The notes under the pieces: model-generated
What the model saw: only the letters and a program-made list of their open reading frames with translations
What the model was told of the DNA's origin: nothing
Database searches by the model: none
DNA from: Streptomyces caatingaensis
Lineage (GTDB): Bacteria; Actinomycetota; Actinomycetes; Streptomycetales; Streptomycetaceae
Direction of reading: 5' to 3'
Assembly (NCBI RefSeq): GCF_001187435.1
Contig: NZ_LFXA01000009.1
Coordinates: 124,001 to 188,000, forward strand
Length of the DNA: 64,000 bases
In this document: positions 9,930-18,904 of the stretch, in pieces
Layout: each line of letters opens with the position of its first letter
Numbering within the stretch: the stretch's first letter is position 1
Position numbers and translations under genes: made by a program

Positions 9930-10274
9930 GTGGGTGACGGGCGGGAAGAGCTGCTGCCGCAGCCGGACATCCAGGACATCCAGCTGGAAAAGGTGCTCCA
10001 GGCCCTCGGCGACCCGGTCCGCCTGAAGCTGCTGGCCATCTACGCCCGCGAGGGCGAGCAGTGCGACTGCGACCCGCGCCGCTTCGGCCTGCAGCACCTG
10101 CACAAGTCGACGGTCTCGCACCACATGAAGGTGCTCCGCGACGCGGGCGTCACCTCGACCAAGGTGGTCGGGCGCAACCGCCATGTCCGGCTGCGCCGCG
10201 AGGAGTTGGACGAGCGCTTCCCCGGCCTCGTGGACGTCCTGCTGGCCTCCCTGGACGCCCAGGCCGGCGTTTAG
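9930..10274 (+). CDS. ArsR-family transcriptional regulator
   Basis: A 114-residue winged-helix repressor. The recognition region is STVSHHMKVLRDAGV, followed by the wing VVGRNRHVRLRREEL. The segment EQCDCD has two cysteines that could take part in sensing. GTG 9930 is selected because AAGGGAGG lies just upstream. Its stop overlaps the convergent helD stop by four bases. It probably represses itself and the divergent MFS exporter. Confidence 0.88.
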   Translation: MGDGREELLPQPDIQDIQLEKVLQALGDPVRLKLLAIYAREGEQCDCDPRRFGLQHLHKSTVSHHMKVLRDAGVTSTKVVGRNRHVRLRREELDERFPGLVDVLLASLDAQAGV

Positions 10275-12301
10275 GCCGACGCCTGGGCCAGCTCGCGGGG
10301 CAGCGGCTCCGCGTGCAGCACCGTCAGCCCCGACACCGCACGCGTCAGCGCCACGTACAGCCGCCGCAGCCCCGTCCGTCCGTCCGGTTCGCCCGCGACG
10401 ATCGCGGCGGGCTCGTCGAGCACGACGTGGTCGTACTCCAGGCCCTTCGCCAGCGACGCCGGCACCAGCGTCAGCCGCGCCGCCGCCGACGTCTCCTCCC
10501 CGGGGGCGAGGTGCGCCAGCCCCGCCTCCGCCAGCGCCTCCGCGAGCGCCGGGATCCGCGCGTCCGCCGCGATCAGGCCGACCGAGCCCTCGCGCGCCAG
10601 CACCGCCCGGCACGCCGCGACCACCGCCGCGTCCAACTCCCCGAGCCCGACCGGGCGTACGGCGAAGTCGCCCGCCGCCTCGCGCACCGACGTCGCCTCC
10701 GCCAGCCCCGGCGCGATCGCCGGCAGCAGCCGCGACGCGTACGCGATCACCTCGCGCGGCACGCGGAAGCCCTGCGTCAGCTCCTCGACGGCCGCGTCCG
10801 GCTTGCCCAGGTGCGCCAGCGCCTCCCGCCAGCCCGGTGTCGCCCAGGGCGTCGTGCCCTGCGCGATGTCGCCCAGCACCGTCGCCGAACCCGTCGCGCA
10901 GCGGCGGCCCACCGCCCGGTACTGCATGGGCGACAGGTCCTGCGCCTCGTCCAGCACCACGTGGCCGAGCGACGGCGTCCGCGTCACCAGGTCCTTCGCC
11001 TCGTCGATCAACACCGCGTCCGCGGCGGACCACTTGGCGGACTTCGGGCCGCGCGCCGGCTTCGCCCACAGGATCGTCCGCTGCTCCTCCGCCGACAGCA
11101 CGCCCTCCGCGTGCTCCGCCAGGAACGCCGCGTCCGACAGCAGCCGCAGCACCAGCTTCACCGGATCGACCGCCGGCCACACCGCCCGGACCGCCGCCTT
11201 CACGGCGGGCGTCCGCGCCACCGCGTCCTGCACCCGGTCGTCCGGCGCCTCGCCCGCCTCCTCCATCCGGACGAGCACGGCGTGTGCGATCCGCTGCGGC
11301 AGGGCCTCGCGGGCGGCGCCGTAGCGGATGTCGCGGGCCAGCAACTCGCGGACGATCTCCTCCAGTTCGTACGCCGGGACCCGCCAGCGCCGCGAGCCGC
11401 GCACCACGACCACCGGCTCCACCGGCATCGTCACCCCCGAGCGCACCGCCCGCCGCAGCACCTCGGCCATCCGGGCGTCGCCCTTGATCCGGGCCGCGTC
11501 GGGGGAGTCCGTGCCGCGCACCTCCACGTGCGCCACCAGGTCGTCCACCGTCGCCTGCGCCACGTTCAACTCGCCGAGCGCGGGCAGCACCTGCTCGATG
11601 TAGCGCAGGAAGGACGCGTTCGGGCCGATGACCAGCGTGCCCGTGCGGGCGAGCCGCTCGCGGTGCGCGTACAGCAGGTACGCCACGCGGTGCAGGCCGA
11701 CCGCCGTCTTCCCGGTGCCGGGCGCCCCCTGGACGCAGACCGTGCCGCCGATGCCGGCGCGGACGATCTCGTCCTGCTCGGGCTGGATCGTCGCCACGAT
11801 GTCGCGCATGGGGCCCACGCGCGGCCGCTCGATCTCCGCCTGGAGCAGCCTGCTCGACCGCGCGCCGGCCGAGGCGTCGGTCAGGTCCTCGTCCTCGTAC
11901 GCGGTCAACTCCCCGCCGGTGTAACCGAACCGGCGCCGGCGCCGGACGTCCATCGGCTCCTTCGCCGAGGCCCGGTAGAACGGCTGCGACACCGGCGCGC
12001 GCCAGTCGACGACCATCGGGTCGCCGTCGGCGTCGTGCACGTGGCGCCGCCCGATGTGGAAGGTGGTCCCCGCGGCGTGGGTCTCGTAGTCCAGCCGTCC
12101 GAAGAACAGCGGTGTGTCCGCGAGGTCCGCGAGCGCGGTGATGCGCTCCTCCATCTGCCGTTCCAGCACCCGGGCGTTGACCCAGTTGGCGGCGACGTCC
12201 TTGATGTCGAGCGCCTCGACGTCGGCCCGCATCGCGCGCAGCGCGGCGCGGGAGGCGGCGAGGTGGGAGCGTTCGAGGGCGAGCGGGTCGTGCGCGGACA
12301 C
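10271..12301 (-). CDS. HelD-like UvrD/Rep-family ATPase, RNA polymerase-associated
   Basis: A 676-residue superfamily 1 ATPase resembling actinobacterial HelD, which removes stalled RNA polymerase from DNA. An N-terminal coiled-coil region (about residues 1-75) precedes the ATPase core. Walker A is GAPGTGKT, motif II is VVLDEAQDLSP, motif III GDIAQGTTPW, motif V SLAKGLEYD and motif VI LYVALTRAV. GTG 12301 has GGGAGG upstream. Some HelD homologues (HelR) give rifamycin tolerance; I see no rifamycin-associated element upstream, so that role is not supported here. Confidence 0.9.
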   Translation of the reverse strand: MSAHDPLALERSHLAASRAALRAMRADVEALDIKDVAANWVNARVLERQMEERITALADLADTPLFFGRLDYETHAAGTTFHIGRRHVHDADGDPMVVDWRAPVSQPFYRASAKEPMDVRRRRRFGYTGGELTAYEDEDLTDASAGARSSRLLQAEIERPRVGPMRDIVATIQPEQDEIVRAGIGGTVCVQGAPGTGKTAVGLHRVAYLLYAHRERLARTGTLVIGPNASFLRYIEQVLPALGELNVAQATVDDLVAHVEVRGTDSPDAARIKGDARMAEVLRRAVRSGVTMPVEPVVVVRGSRRWRVPAYELEEIVRELLARDIRYGAAREALPQRIAHAVLVRMEEAGEAPDDRVQDAVARTPAVKAAVRAVWPAVDPVKLVLRLLSDAAFLAEHAEGVLSAEEQRTILWAKPARGPKSAKWSAADAVLIDEAKDLVTRTPSLGHVVLDEAQDLSPMQYRAVGRRCATGSATVLGDIAQGTTPWATPGWREALAHLGKPDAAVEELTQGFRVPREVIAYASRLLPAIAPGLAEATSVREAAGDFAVRPVGLGELDAAVVAACRAVLAREGSVGLIAADARIPALAEALAEAGLAHLAPGEETSAAARLTLVPASLAKGLEYDHVVLDEPAAIVAGEPDGRTGLRRLYVALTRAVSGLTVLHAEPLPRELAQASA

Positions 12302-12580
12302 GGCGAGGCCTCCCGGTGGTGGTCACGAGTGGTGGGCGGCCGCCGGTTTCCGACCGGACGGCGGCGCTCCCATGACGCGCGGCGGGAGGCGGAAGCTCGC
12401 GATTCTAGCCAGGGGGCGTGGCACGGCGCGAATGGTTTTCCGCGCCCCCCGGGGCGGCTCTCAGGGCCGTGGTCCGTCTCCCGTAGGGGGCGGGATGATC
12501 CTTGAGTCGTACGCCGCGGCCTGCCGCTTTACACCGCGGGATCGATGTGTCCCGGCCCCCTCGGAACGCATCATGGATCC

Positions 12581-12739
12581 ATGACCACCGCAGGAATCAC
12601 CCCGGACGTCCAGGGCGCCGAGCACGGTGCCGAGACCGCCCTCTCCCACGCGTTCCGCGCGCTCAAGGTGTTCGCCGGTACGGCGGTGAGCGTGGTGCTG
12701 CTGGGCCATGTCGCGGAGGAGGGCCTGGTCAAGCGCTGA
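12581..12739 (+). CDS. Small hypothetical membrane-associated protein
   Basis: A 52-residue protein with one hydrophobic segment near the C-terminus (VFAGTAVSVVLLGHV) and a charged tail EEGLVKR. An upstream in-frame ATG at 12545 would add 12 residues; 12581 is preferred because the extension GPLGTHHGS looks non-coding. It sits alone between HelD and the XPB gene. Function unknown. Confidence 0.6.
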   Translation: MTTAGITPDVQGAEHGAETALSHAFRALKVFAGTAVSVVLLGHVAEEGLVKR

Positions 12740-12797
12740 CCGGCTCTCCTCGCCCGCTCCTCCGCCCCGGCCCCGTCGCCCCGCCCGGGGCACCGGC

Positions 12798-14444
12798 TCA
12801 GACGTCCTCGCCCGCCAGCACCGCGTCCGCGTCCACGATCCGGTACGCGTAGCCCTGCTCCGCCAGGAAGCGCTGCCGGTGCGCCGCGAAGTCCTGGTCG
12901 ACCGTGTCGCGGGCGACCACCGAGTAGAAGCGCGCCTCGTGCCCGTCCGCCTTCGGGCGCAGGACGCGGCCCAGCCGCTGGGCCTCCTCCTGCCGGGAGC
13001 CGAAGGTGCCGGAGACCTGGATCGCCACCGTGGCCTCGGGCAGGTCGATGGAGAAGTTCGCGACCTTCGAGACGACGAGGACGGAGATCTCGCCCGCGCG
13101 GAAGGCGTCGAAGAGCTTCTCGCGCTGCGCGTTGCTCGTCTCGCCCTTGATGACGGGCGCGTCGAGGTGCTCGCCGAGCTCGTCGAGCTGGTCGATGTAC
13201 TGGCCGATGACCAGCGTCTGTTCGCCCCGGTGCCGGCGCACCAGCGCCTCGGTCACCTTCCGCTTGGTGTCCGTCGTCGCACAGAAGCGGTACTTCTCCT
13301 CGGTCTCGGCCGTCGCGTACGCGAGCCGCTCCGAGTCCGTCAGGTTGACGCGGACCTCGACGCAGTCCGCGGGTGCGATGTAGCCCTGCGCCTCGATCTC
13401 CTTCCAGGGCGCGTCGAACCGCTTCGGCCCGATCAGCGAGAAGACGTCCGACTCGCGCCCGTCCTCCCGGACCAGCGTCGCGGTCAGCCCCAGCCGCCGC
13501 CGCGCCTGGAGGTCCGCGGTGAACTTGAAGACGGGCGCGGGCAGCAGGTGCACCTCGTCGTAGACGACGAGTCCCCAGTCGCGGGAGTCGAAGAGCTCCA
13601 GGTGGGGGTAGATCCCCTTCCGCTTCGTCGTCAGCACCTGGTACGTGGCGATGGTGACCGGCCGGATCTCCTTCTTGGTGCCGCTGTACTCGCCGATCTC
13701 GTCCTCGGTGAGCGAGGTCCGCTTCACCAGCTCGTGCTTCCACTGGCGCGCGGAGACGGTGTTCGTCACCAGGATCAGCGTCGTGGCCTTGGCCTCGGCC
13801 ATCGCCCCGGCCCCGACCAGCGTCTTCCCCGCCCCGCAGGGCAGTACGACCACGCCCGACCCGCCGTGCCAGAACCCGTCCACCGCCTGCCGCTGGTACG
13901 GGCGCAACGCCCAGCCGTCTTCGCGCAGTTCGATGGGGTGCGCCTCGCCGTCCACGTACCCGGCGAGGTCCTCGGCCGGCCAGCCGAGCTTCAGCAGCAC
14001 CTGCTTGATCTGCCCGCGCTCGGACGGGTGGACGGCGACGGTGTCGTCGTCGATCCGCGCCCCCACCAGCGGCTGGATCTTCTTCGACCGCAGGATCTCC
14101 TCCAGCACCGGCCGGTCGCTGCTCTCCAGCACCAGCCCGTGCACGGGGTGCTTCACCAGCCGCAGCCGCCCGTAGCGGGCCATGGTCTCGGCGATGTCGA
14201 CGAGCAGCGCGTGCGGCACCGGGTACCGCGAGTACGTCACCAGCGCGTCCACGACCTGCTCCGCGTCGTGCCCGGCCGCCCGCGCGTTCCACAGCCCCAG
14301 CGGCGTCACCCGGTAGGTGTGGATGTGCTCCGGCGCCCGCTCCAGTTCCGCGAAGGCCGCGATGGTCCGCCGGCAGGCGTCGGCCTGCTCGTGGTCGACC
14401 TCCAGCAGGAGGGTCTTGTCGCTCTGGACGATCAAGCAGGTCAC
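12798..14444 (-). CDS. DNA repair helicase XPB (SF2)
   Basis: A 548-residue bacterial XPB/Ssl2 homologue, an ATP-dependent DNA translocase. An N-terminal domain (residues about 1-180) is followed by the helicase core: Walker A LPCGAGKTLVG, motif II YDEVH, motif III TATLVREDG, and C-terminal motifs VSKVANFSIDLPEA and EEAQRLGRVLR. GTG 14444 follows GGAGG; an overlapping ATG in another frame is not used. It lies next to a large helicase-associated protein on the same strand, which suggests a shared DNA-repair job. Confidence 0.93.
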   Translation of the reverse strand: MTCLIVQSDKTLLLEVDHEQADACRRTIAAFAELERAPEHIHTYRVTPLGLWNARAAGHDAEQVVDALVTYSRYPVPHALLVDIAETMARYGRLRLVKHPVHGLVLESSDRPVLEEILRSKKIQPLVGARIDDDTVAVHPSERGQIKQVLLKLGWPAEDLAGYVDGEAHPIELREDGWALRPYQRQAVDGFWHGGSGVVVLPCGAGKTLVGAGAMAEAKATTLILVTNTVSARQWKHELVKRTSLTEDEIGEYSGTKKEIRPVTIATYQVLTTKRKGIYPHLELFDSRDWGLVVYDEVHLLPAPVFKFTADLQARRRLGLTATLVREDGRESDVFSLIGPKRFDAPWKEIEAQGYIAPADCVEVRVNLTDSERLAYATAETEEKYRFCATTDTKRKVTEALVRRHRGEQTLVIGQYIDQLDELGEHLDAPVIKGETSNAQREKLFDAFRAGEISVLVVSKVANFSIDLPEATVAIQVSGTFGSRQEEAQRLGRVLRPKADGHEARFYSVVARDTVDQDFAAHRQRFLAEQGYAYRIVDADAVLAGEDV

Positions 14445-14530
14445 GCATGCCTCCGAAGCAGGGTCCGTCTCGCTTTCTCGCGAAACGGACAAGTTTACCG
14501 GGCCTGTCGGCGCCGGGGCCGCCCGCGCGG

Positions 14531-16972
14531 TTACGCGTGCTCGTCCGCCAGTTCCGCCACCCCCGTGATGCGGTGCAGGGGGAAGGTGCGAACCTCGTCG
14601 GCCGTGTGGTCGTAGGCGGTGACGAAGCCGCCCTCGACGCGGACGGGGGCGATGACGCGCTGGCTCGCGGCGCCGTCGGCGTTGACGTAGCCGATCCAGA
14701 CGGCGGCGCCGGTCAGGACGGCGGCCTGCATGGTGGCGAGGGTCTCGGCCGAGGTGGTGCGGGGCAGGCCGCCGTCGGCGGGGGCCGCGGGGCGGGGGCG
14801 GCGTTCGGCCGTGGCGGCGAGGTCGCCGGCGCGGATGGCGCGGACGGCCGCGCCGAGGAGGGTCGCGTCCGGCGCGGGCGGGCCCTCCGGGACCGGGGCG
14901 GGCGCGGCGCGCGGGGGCGTGCGGTGGGCGTCGGCGCGGGTGACGACCACGTCCCCGGCGGCGGACTCCGCCGCCGGGGCGTAGCCCATCGTCCGCAGCC
15001 CCTCCAGCAGGGCGTCCGGCGGGACCTGCGCGGCGAGGACGGTCGGCGCGAGGCGGCGCAGGCGCAGCGGGGCCGAGCGGCGGTCGGCGAGGATCTCGGC
15101 CAGGACGGTCTCGTCGTCGCAGCGCAGGTACGAGGACGCGGCGCCCACCCGCAGCCGGCCGTGGCGGCGGGCCACGTCCTCGATCAGGTACAGCAACGGC
15201 TGGGGGAGGGGCGTGCGGGAGTGGGCCGTGAGGAAGGCGGTGAGGTCGGAGGCGGTCTGGCCGGCGTCCAGGGCCCGCCGGACGGACTCCGGCGTGAAGC
15301 GGTACACCGTCGCGCCGCCCTTGGACTCGATGTCCGCCAGCAGGCCCAGGCGCTGGGCCAGCGGCCGGTGCAGCGGGCCCGGCGCCACCGCCGTCAGGTC
15401 GGCCTGGACGAGGACGTGGTCCAGGGGCTCGGGGAGGAGGGGGGCCAGCGCGGTGGCCGGGTCCGAACCCTCCAGCAGGGCGCGGCCGTGGGCCGAGAGC
15501 GCGCCGCGGCCGGTGACGCCGAGGAGTTCGGCCTCCGCCAGGGCCCAGTGGGCGAGCCGCGCGCGGGTGTCGTCGCCGCCGCGCGGCGGGCGCTCCCAGG
15601 CCAGCCGGGCCTGGAGCGCCTCGGCGGGGGCCGTCGCGCCGGCCGGCAGCCCGGCCAGCAGGCCGAGGACGCGGCGGCGCACCTCCGGCGCCTGCGCCCG
15701 GTCCAGGTCCGGGCCGAGCGCGGACAGGGTGCGGCCGCGGGCGTCCTTCGTCCCGGCCAGGCCGGGGGTGCGGGTGGCCGCCAGCCAGGCGGACGCCAGC
15801 CGCGTCCAGCGCTCCTCGGCGGGCAGGTCGAGCCACTCGTCGTACGCGGGGGTGGGCGCGTACCGCTCGTCCACGTCCCCGTCGGACGCCAACAGCCCCG
15901 CGGCGAAGGCGAGTTCGGCCCAGAACGCGGCCACCGGCTCCGGCACGTCCAGGAGCGCCGCCGTCCGCTTGAGGTCGCGGACGCTCAGCCCGCCCGCGCG
16001 CAGCACCAGCGGCCCGGCCGCCTCCCAGTCCGCCAGCAGCTCCTCGACGGTGGCCAGCGCGGTGAACGCCTGCCCGGCGGCCGTCGCGTCCACCAGCCGC
16101 GCCCCGTGCTCCGTCACCGGCGCGAGCTCCGGCGCCACCGGCTCGGGCGCGCGGTGCGCCCGCCCGCCCCGTAGGTGCAGCGCCGCCTCGCGCGGCAGGA
16201 CGACGGAGCCCGGACCGGCCGGCAGCAGCAGCCCCCGGTCGAGCAGCCAGCGCAGATGCGGGGCCGGGTCGGCGGTCACCGTCCCGTACGGCGGCCCCCA
16301 GACGAGGCGTTCGAGGACGGCCACGGCCTCCCGCGGCGCCCCGGCCAGCAGCGCCGCCATCCGCGTACGGTCCTCGAAGAGCCCGGTCAGCGCGGTGACG
16401 GCGGTCACCGGATCGTGTGTGGCGGGCAGCCCGGCCGCGGCGAGGAGCTCCTGGAGCCGGCCGGGCGACATCCCGGCCGTCGCCTCCGCGACGGTCGGAC
16501 CGAGGCCCGTCGGCGAGGGGCGCGCGGGGGAGGGGGCGAGCAGCTCGCGGACGGTGCGGACGAGGCGGAGGCGGTCGTCGGGCCCCCAGACCAGGGCCTG
16601 TGCGCGCAGCGTCGCGACGGCGCGCGGCAGTTCGCGGACGACCCGCGGGTCCTCGGCGGCGTCGCCGGCCATCAGCCCGGCCAGCGTCCCGTACGGGCAC
16701 GGGTCAGGCGCCACCGCCAGCGCCTCGGCGGTCTGGAGCGCGAACCGGTCCAGCCGGTCCAGGGCCCGCACGACGGAGGCGCGCGTCGCGGCCCGGGTGG
16801 CGAGCTGGGTGAGGTCGCCCGGCACCGGGTTCAGCAGGTCGGGGCGGGCCCGCAGGAGCCCGGACAGCGCCTCGTCGGGCCGGGCGCGCAGCTCCTCGGC
16901 GAGGGTGCGCGGAGCCGCGCCGCCCGTGGTCCGCCGCGTCCCCTGCGTCTCCCGCTCCCGCGAAGTGGTCAT
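14531..16972 (-). CDS. Helicase-associated protein (XPB/Ssl2-like domain, WYL-like C-terminus)
   Basis: An 813-residue protein without visible Walker motifs. The C-terminal half carries a helicase C-terminal-like region of the kind annotated as XPB/Ssl2 domain (PLDHVLVQADLTAVAPGPL), and the last 60 residues look WYL-like (WIGYVNADG ... FVTAYDHTADEVRTF). ATG 16972 stands after GTTAACAGA. It lies directly upstream of the XPB helicase on the same strand (86-bp gap), so it is a candidate partner or regulator. The precise role is unknown. Confidence 0.82.
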   Translation of the reverse strand: MTTSRERETQGTRRTTGGAAPRTLAEELRARPDEALSGLLRARPDLLNPVPGDLTQLATRAATRASVVRALDRLDRFALQTAEALAVAPDPCPYGTLAGLMAGDAAEDPRVVRELPRAVATLRAQALVWGPDDRLRLVRTVRELLAPSPARPSPTGLGPTVAEATAGMSPGRLQELLAAAGLPATHDPVTAVTALTGLFEDRTRMAALLAGAPREAVAVLERLVWGPPYGTVTADPAPHLRWLLDRGLLLPAGPGSVVLPREAALHLRGGRAHRAPEPVAPELAPVTEHGARLVDATAAGQAFTALATVEELLADWEAAGPLVLRAGGLSVRDLKRTAALLDVPEPVAAFWAELAFAAGLLASDGDVDERYAPTPAYDEWLDLPAEERWTRLASAWLAATRTPGLAGTKDARGRTLSALGPDLDRAQAPEVRRRVLGLLAGLPAGATAPAEALQARLAWERPPRGGDDTRARLAHWALAEAELLGVTGRGALSAHGRALLEGSDPATALAPLLPEPLDHVLVQADLTAVAPGPLHRPLAQRLGLLADIESKGGATVYRFTPESVRRALDAGQTASDLTAFLTAHSRTPLPQPLLYLIEDVARRHGRLRVGAASSYLRCDDETVLAEILADRRSAPLRLRRLAPTVLAAQVPPDALLEGLRTMGYAPAAESAAGDVVVTRADAHRTPPRAAPAPVPEGPPAPDATLLGAAVRAIRAGDLAATAERRPRPAAPADGGLPRTTSAETLATMQAAVLTGAAVWIGYVNADGAASQRVIAPVRVEGGFVTAYDHTADEVRTFPLHRITGVAELADEHA

Positions 16973-17154
16973 TCTGTTAACGGTACCGGGTGAGCGCCCC
17001 CCGGGCCGTGGCTCCGCCCGCCCGGCGGTTGCGCTCCGCCGTCCCGGCCGTTCTCGCGGACGGCCCCGGGAACGACCGGGTACCGTCGGTCGGGACGGCG
17101 GCGCCACGCCGGAGCGCCGGAGGGACGAGGGAACCGGGGAGCCTGGGGGACGCG

Positions 17155-18123
17155 GTGGGGATCGAGAGCGACCAGCTCGTCTACGACTACCTGAGCAGGG
17201 TGGGCGACATAGCGCAGCGCGAGTCCCTCACCTCCGGGGACCGGATGCGCCTGGTCTCCCGGCTGCGGACGGAGATCGAGCGGCGCCGCGCCACGGAGGG
17301 CGCCGACACCCCGGCCGCGGTGCGCCGCATCCTCGACGGACTGGGTCCGCCGGAGCGGGCGGTGGCCGACGCCGGCGCCTCGCCCGGGGCCGGCCGGGTG
17401 CCCGAGCAGCGGCGCGGGCCGGAGCCGGCGGCCGGCGGCGCGGCGCGCCCCCCGGAAGGGGTGCGCTTCCCCGACGCGGGGGCGCCGCCGCACCTCGCCA
17501 CGGAGGAGGAGCTGGGCCGCGCCGGGGACGCCGCCGGGGACGACTGGTGGAGCCTCGGGGGCGGCGCCCCCGTCCTGCCCGCCGGCGAGCCGATCCACGG
17601 CTTCACCGGCGGGATCGAGATCCCGGACATGCTCAAGCCGCCGCGGCCGCCGGAGGAGGACGAGCCGCCGGCCGCGGCCGCCGCGGCCGAGCAGGCGCCC
17701 GCGGAACGGGTACGGGCGGAGCGCGGCCGGGCGCCCCGGCGGCGCCTCGCCCTCGGGCGGCGGGGCGTGGCGCCCGATCCCGGCACGGTGCCGATGAGCC
17801 CGCTCCTCGTCCTCGTCGCGATCCTGCTCGTCGTCGGCGCCGTGATCGGCAACTGGCTGGTCCTGGTCGTGGGTTGGGCCCTCGCGTACGTCACCCGCCG
17901 CCTCACCCGGAACGAGTCCAAATGGGCGGTCGTGGGCGTGCCGGGCCTGGCCGCCGCGGGCGGTGTGGTCTGGCTGTGGGGCCGGCTCGAACACCGCTGG
18001 GGCGACCCGATCCCGCAGGGCGGACTGGGCGCGGCGCTCGCGGACACGCTGCCGGTGGTCGTGCGGGTGGCGGCCCTGGCCTCGGCGGCGTACGTGCTGT
18101 GGCGGGCCCGCCGGCCCGGCTAG
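17155..18123 (+). CDS. HAAS-like membrane protein
   Basis: A 322-residue protein. The N-terminus (residues about 1-65, YDYLSRVGDIAQRESLTSG then LRTEIE and ILDGLGPPE) resembles the HAAS cytoplasmic helical domain often seen with PadR-type regulators. A low-complexity Pro/Ala/Glu linker follows, then three to four membrane segments in the last 130 residues. GTG 17155 is chosen with gggga upstream. No regulator gene is adjacent. It is divergent from the helicase-associated gene. Function unknown. Confidence 0.72.
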   Translation: MGIESDQLVYDYLSRVGDIAQRESLTSGDRMRLVSRLRTEIERRRATEGADTPAAVRRILDGLGPPERAVADAGASPGAGRVPEQRRGPEPAAGGAARPPEGVRFPDAGAPPHLATEEELGRAGDAAGDDWWSLGGGAPVLPAGEPIHGFTGGIEIPDMLKPPRPPEEDEPPAAAAAAEQAPAERVRAERGRAPRRRLALGRRGVAPDPGTVPMSPLLVLVAILLVVGAVIGNWLVLVVGWALAYVTRRLTRNESKWAVVGVPGLAAAGGVVWLWGRLEHRWGDPIPQGGLGAALADTLPVVVRVAALASAAYVLWRARRPG

Positions 18124-18279
18124 GACGCGTCCGCCGGGCGCCCGTCCCTGCCGCGCCCGTCGCAAAGGCCCTGACGGGGCGTGGAGTTGGGTGTCCCGAC
18201 CCAGTAGACTCCCCGGGCCCGCCGTCGGGACGACCGGGCGGCAGGCGACAGGACGACAGGACGGGAGAGAGGGGCCGCC

Positions 18280-18795
18280 GTGCGAGGCAGGGGACGGGTC
18301 ATCGGCGCGGGCGTCGCCGGCGTCGCGCTGCTCGCCGTGTCGGCGCCGCTCGGGCATGCCGCCGCGGCCGGGGACGGTGACGCGCGGGGCTTCGGAAAGC
18401 CCGCCGCCGTCCGGCAGTTCACGCTGGGAAAGGGCGGCCGGTGGGCCTCCTGCACGGCCGGGGCGGACGCGCCGCACTGGTCGCGGGCCGCCCGGAGCGT
18501 GGTCTACGCGACGCGCGTGGCCTGCAAGGGGAACATCCCCCGGGTGCGGGTGACCGTCCACGGCCGGCTCGTCCGCGCGGTCGGCTCCCGGACCGTCGAC
18601 GCCGCCGTCTCCGACGCGACCAGGACGGTTCCCGTCGACGGCTCCGTCGTGACGTACTCCACGCCCGGCTCCGCCGCCGGGAAGGCCCGCTGGTCCGGGC
18701 GTTACCAGGGCGTGTCGACCGTGCGCATCACCGCTCCGGTCCGGGGGACGGAGGGGACGGCGACGAGCGCGGTGCGCTACGTCAGGGTGCCCTGA
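18280..18795 (+). CDS. Secreted hypothetical protein
   Basis: A 171-residue protein with a Sec signal peptide (RGRGRVIGAGVAGVALLAV, cleavage probably after GHAAAA near residue 29). The mature part has two cysteines (ASCTAG and RVACKGN) that could form a disulphide and looks beta-rich. The GTG start follows gggagagag. No known family recognised. Confidence 0.72.
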   Translation: MRGRGRVIGAGVAGVALLAVSAPLGHAAAAGDGDARGFGKPAAVRQFTLGKGGRWASCTAGADAPHWSRAARSVVYATRVACKGNIPRVRVTVHGRLVRAVGSRTVDAAVSDATRTVPVDGSVVTYSTPGSAAGKARWSGRYQGVSTVRITAPVRGTEGTATSAVRYVRVP

Positions 18796-18904
18796 ACTCC
18801 CGGGCGGACGGCCGTTTTCCGGGTTACCGGGAGGTCACCCCTCTGCTTATGATCGCTCACGGACCGTCGACGTATCGTTCCTCGGCCGGGAAGGTCGTGA
18901 CGCC

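Noticed and set aside
12302..12580. Rifamycin-associated element upstream of the HelD-like gene
   Set aside because: I looked for the element known from HelR promoters and found no convincing match in the 279-bp gap.
14444..16700. Extension of the XPB reading frame to about 1300 residues
   Set aside because: Upstream of GTG 14444 the frame is Arg/Pro/Gly-rich noise lying antisense-frame within the helicase-associated gene; the RBS GGAGG supports the 14444 start.
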